From the NCBI GenBank assembly GCA_004525885.1, contig SPBV01000083.1:1-7861 (forward strand): a stretch of DNA of 7,861 nt, written 5' to 3'. Positions 4,868 through 7,861 of this stretch are shown one piece after another (within the stretch, counting starts at the first letter, position 1; each line of letters opens with the position of its first letter). Under the pieces are notes generated by a model. The model did no database searches. It was not told the DNA's origin and saw only the letters and a list, made by a program, of their open reading frames with translations. The position numbers and the translations under genes were made by a program. This stretch comes from Nitrosomonadales bacterium. GTDB lineage: Bacteria > Pseudomonadota > Gammaproteobacteria > Burkholderiales > Nitrosomonadaceae.

Positions 4868-7861
4868 ATGCCAAAACGTACAGACATAAAATCTATCCTC
4901 ATCATTGGGGCTGGCCCCATTGTTATTGGTCAGGCGTGTGAATTTGATTATTCTGGTACGCAAGCATGTAAAGCACTTCGTGAGGAAGGTTATCGAGTCA
5001 TTCTGGTAAATTCTAATCCAGCTACAATAATGACTGATCCAGAAATGGCAGATGCTACGTACATCGAACCAATCACCTGGCAGACGATAGAAAAAATAAT
5101 CGCTATTGAGCGTCCTGATGCATTGTTGCCAACTATGGGTGGACAAACGGCGCTGAACTGTACACTAGATCTAGCTAAGCATGGTGTACTGGAAAATTAT
5201 AATGTGGAGTTGATTGGTGCATCGCGTGAGGCTATCGACAAGGCTGAGGATCGTGAGAAGTTTAAGCAAGCCATGAAAAACATTAACTTGGGTTCGGCGC
5301 GCTCTGCCATCGCCCATAGTCTAGAAGAAGCATTACAAGTACAGGCGATGGTTGGTTACCCTACAATTATCCGCCCTTCTTTTACCATGGGCGGTAGCGG
5401 GGGTGGCATCGCTTACAACCGCGAAGAATTTCTTAGTATATGTGAACATGGGCTGGAAGCCTCGCCAACTGAAGAATTGTTGATCGAGGAATCAGTTATT
5501 GGCTGGAAAGAATTTGAGATGGAAGTAGTACGAGATAGGTTGGACAACTGCATCGTCGTCTGTACTATCGAAAATCTTGATCCAATGGGTATTCATACCG
5601 GAGACTCTATCACAGTTGCTCCAGCACAAACGCTGACTGATAAGGAGTACCAGATCATGCGCAATGCTTCGATTGCAGTGTTGCGTGAAATCGGTGTAGA
5701 AACCGGCGGTTCTAACGTACAGTTTGCGATTAATCCACAGGATGGCCGTATGCTGGTAATTGAAATGAACCCACGAGTATCACGTTCTTCCGCTTTAGCG
5801 TCAAAAGCTACTGGCTTCCCTATTGCCAAAGTAGCATCTAAGCTTGCGATAGGCTATACACTAGATGAACTTAGGAACGATATTACTAATAGAGTAACGC
5901 CGGTTTCATTCGAGCCAACTATTGACTATGTTGTTACTAAAATTCCGCGTTTTGCTTTTGAGAAATTTCCTCAGGCCAATGACCGCCTCACAACACAAAT
6001 GAAATCCGTGGGAGAGGTTATGGCAATCGGGCGAACTTTCCAGGAATCGCTCCAGAAAGCCCTCCGTGGATTGGAAACTGGTTCCGACGGCCTAGGAGAA
6101 AAAACAACTGATATCGAGATTATTAAAACTGAATTGGGAGATCCTGGCCCAGAACGTATCTGGTATATAGCCGATGCATTCCGATGTGGCGTAGGCCTCG
6201 GTGAAGTCCATGCCCTGACACGAATTGATCCATGGTTCTTAACACAGGTGGAAGATCTTGTTAAACAGGAACAATCACTTGTCGATAAGACTCTAGGTGA
6301 GCTTGATCCGGGTGCGTTGCTCAAGCTAAAACGTAACGGTTTTTCTGACAAACGTCTGGCAAAGCTACTGAATACTGATCAAACCGCAGTGCGTGCTAAA
6401 CGACATCGACACAATTTACGCCCAGTATACAAACGAGTGGACACATGTGCAGCTGAGTTCGCTACTCGTACCGCTTATATGTACTCCACTTATGAAGAAG
6501 AGTGTGAAGCGCTACCTACCAACAGAAAAAAGATTATCGTGTTAGGAGGGGGGCCCAATCGTATCGGCCAAGGTATCGAATTCGATTACTGTTGTGTTCA
6601 TGCTGCACTGGCCCTACGTGAAGATGGTTTCGAGACGATCATGGTCAATTGTAATCCAGAGACAGTTTCGACTGACTACGATACTTCTGATCGGCTATAT
6701 TTTGAGCCAGTAACATTGGAAGATGTACTTGAAATTGTTGAGGTAGAGAAGCCTTTTGGCGTGATCGTGCAATATGGTGGACAAACACCACTGAAACTCG
6801 CTCGCGATCTTGAGGCCAACGGAGTCCCCATCATTGGTACCAGCCCTGACATGATAGATTGCGCGGAAGACCGTGAACGCTTCCAGAAAATGCTGCATCA
6901 GCTTGGGCTGAAACAACCGGTTAACCGCACTGCACGTGACCCTTCATCTGCGCTGACTGCTGCCAATGAAATTGGCTATCCATTGGTGGTACGTCCTAGC
7001 TATGTACTGGGTGGGCGCGCTATGGAAATCGTCCATGAACAACGAGACCTAGAACGTTATATGCGTGAAGCGGTAAAAGTTTCACATGACTCACCAGTTT
7101 TATTAGATCGTTTTCTCAACGATGCCATTGAAGTGGATGTAGATGCAATCTGTGACGGAGAGACTATATTGATAGGTGGCGTCATGGAGCACATTGAGCA
7201 GGCTGGTGTGCATTCGGGTGACTCAGCCTGCTCACTACCCCCTTTCAGTCTGTCGTCTTCCATGAAAAATGAATTGAGCAGGCAGACCGAGGCAATGGGC
7301 CGCGCCCTTCAAGTAGTGGGCCTAATGAACGTGCAATTTGCCATTCAGAGGGATGAAGTATATGTGCTTGAAGTAAATCCTAGGGCGTCGCGTACTGTAC
7401 CTTTTGTATCCAAAGCTACCGGGCTACAGTTGGCAAAAATTTCCGCGCGCTGCATGGTAGGGATAACACTCACCCAACAAGGTGTTGTTAATGAAAGGAT
7501 TCCCTCTTATTATTCAGTGAAAGAAGCTGTATTTCCATTTATCAAATTTCCTGGTGTGGACACTATACTTGGACCAGAAATGAAATCCACTGGCGAAGTA
7601 ATGGGAATAGGGCATACTTTTGCAGAAGCATTTGTCAAATCTCAGTTGGCAGCTGGGGTCAAATTACCCACCGCCGGAAATATTTTTATCAGTGTGCGTA
7701 AATCGGATAGATTCCCATCCGTGGAAATTGCCCGCAAACTTGCAGAACTAGGGTTCACCCTTTATGCTACACGTGGTACTGCAGCTGAGTTAACGAAAGC
7801 GGGGCTAGAGGTTATCACAATAAATAAAGTGGCAGAAGGGCGCCCCCACATTGTTGATATG
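4868..7861 (+). CDS. carB: Carbamoyl-phosphate synthase large subunit (3' end outside window)
   Basis: Synthetase subunit: phosphorylates bicarbonate, adds ammonia delivered by CarA to form carbamate, and phosphorylates it to carbamoyl phosphate. The frame is open for 998 codons with no stop; the family is about 1070 residues, so roughly the last 70 are missing. The N-terminus MPKRTDIKSILIIGAGPIVI is essentially the same as in E. coli. ATP-grasp 1 shows RPSFTMGGSGGGIAYN and the metal-binding EMNPRVSRSS (Glu299, Asn301). The second half repeats this with VLGGGPNRIGQGIEFDYCC, RPSYVLGGRAMEIV and EVNPRASRTVPF (Glu835). The MGS-like allosteric domain, the effector-binding part in other bacteria, begins around residue 936 (NIFISVRKSDRFP) and the window ends in GRPHIVDM. 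No good Shine-Dalgarno precedes the ATG (upstream bases GTTAGAAAAAC), and the 81-bp carA-carB gap has no evident promoter or terminator. Confidence 0.97.
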   Translation, partial: MPKRTDIKSILIIGAGPIVIGQACEFDYSGTQACKALREEGYRVILVNSNPATIMTDPEMADATYIEPITWQTIEKIIAIERPDALLPTMGGQTALNCTLDLAKHGVLENYNVELIGASREAIDKAEDREKFKQAMKNINLGSARSAIAHSLEEALQVQAMVGYPTIIRPSFTMGGSGGGIAYNREEFLSICEHGLEASPTEELLIEESVIGWKEFEMEVVRDRLDNCIVVCTIENLDPMGIHTGDSITVAPAQTLTDKEYQIMRNASIAVLREIGVETGGSNVQFAINPQDGRMLVIEMNPRVSRSSALASKATGFPIAKVASKLAIGYTLDELRNDITNRVTPVSFEPTIDYVVTKIPRFAFEKFPQANDRLTTQMKSVGEVMAIGRTFQESLQKALRGLETGSDGLGEKTTDIEIIKTELGDPGPERIWYIADAFRCGVGLGEVHALTRIDPWFLTQVEDLVKQEQSLVDKTLGELDPGALLKLKRNGFSDKRLAKLLNTDQTAVRAKRHRHNLRPVYKRVDTCAAEFATRTAYMYSTYEEECEALPTNRKKIIVLGGGPNRIGQGIEFDYCCVHAALALREDGFETIMVNCNPETVSTDYDTSDRLYFEPVTLEDVLEIVEVEKPFGVIVQYGGQTPLKLARDLEANGVPIIGTSPDMIDCAEDRERFQKMLHQLGLKQPVNRTARDPSSALTAANEIGYPLVVRPSYVLGGRAMEIVHEQRDLERYMREAVKVSHDSPVLLDRFLNDAIEVDVDAICDGETILIGGVMEHIEQAGVHSGDSACSLPPFSLSSSMKNELSRQTEAMGRALQVVGLMNVQFAIQRDEVYVLEVNPRASRTVPFVSKATGLQLAKISARCMVGITLTQQGVVNERIPSYYSVKEAVFPFIKFPGVDTILGPEMKSTGEVMGIGHTFAEAFVKSQLAAGVKLPTAGNIFISVRKSDRFPSVEIARKLAELGFTLYATRGTAAELTKAGLEVITINKVAEGRPHIVDM

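Noticed and set aside
4742..5146. 134-codon minus-strand open frame opposite the carA end and carB start
   Set aside because: Lies antisense to strongly conserved carA/carB sequence, and the peptide has no family resemblance; it is a shadow frame.
5593..7263. Several minus-strand open frames (5593-5829, 5971-6351, 6695-6916, 7057-7263)
   Set aside because: All are antisense to the continuous carB reading frame, which matches the family throughout; they are shadows.
1..7861. Mobile elements, CRISPR arrays, tRNA/rRNA genes, toxin-antitoxin or defence genes
   Set aside because: No transposase motifs, paired terminal repeats, regularly spaced repeats, tRNA-like folds or defence domains were seen; the window is mainly housekeeping genes.

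Overview
This 7.86 kb window is a chromosomal housekeeping segment from what looks like a beta-proteobacterium. The gene content, the CarA and CarB protein sequences and the moderately AT-rich base composition would fit a Nitrosomonas-type ammonia oxidiser. That assignment rests on family resemblance recalled from memory, so it is tentative.

Left arm, minus strand (1-1457): the conserved proteobacterial cluster xseB - ispA - dxs reads right to left. xseB encodes the small subunit of exodeoxyribonuclease VII. ispA encodes a farnesyl/geranyl diphosphate synthase and overlaps the end of xseB. dxs encodes 1-deoxy-D-xylulose-5-phosphate synthase, and only its first 81 codons are in the window. dxs feeds the MEP isoprenoid pathway and ispA uses its C5 products, so two of the three genes share a pathway. 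A candidate sigma70 promoter with an overlapping 22-bp palindrome lies upstream of xseB.

Middle (1458-3643): a gap of about 0.5 kb, with only weak small ORFs and inverted repeats, separates xseB from a plus-strand EamA-type 10-TM transporter (DMT superfamily). Next comes a small SpoIIAA/STAS-like protein with its own candidate promoter and a hairpin after its stop codon. An AT-rich gap then ends in a good sigma70 promoter and a 5' leader with a 13-bp hairpin.

Right arm, plus strand (3644-7861): carA and carB encode the small and large subunits of carbamoyl-phosphate synthetase, which supplies arginine and pyrimidine synthesis. carA is complete, starts at GTG and has a clear Shine-Dalgarno sequence. 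carB is open for 998 codons and runs off the window inside its C-terminal allosteric domain.

I found no mobile element, CRISPR array, rRNA, tRNA or defence system, and no convincing sign of a new multi-gene system. The points worth a second look are regulatory: the carA promoter and leader, the xseB promoter palindrome, and the unexplained 1.44-1.99 kb gap.
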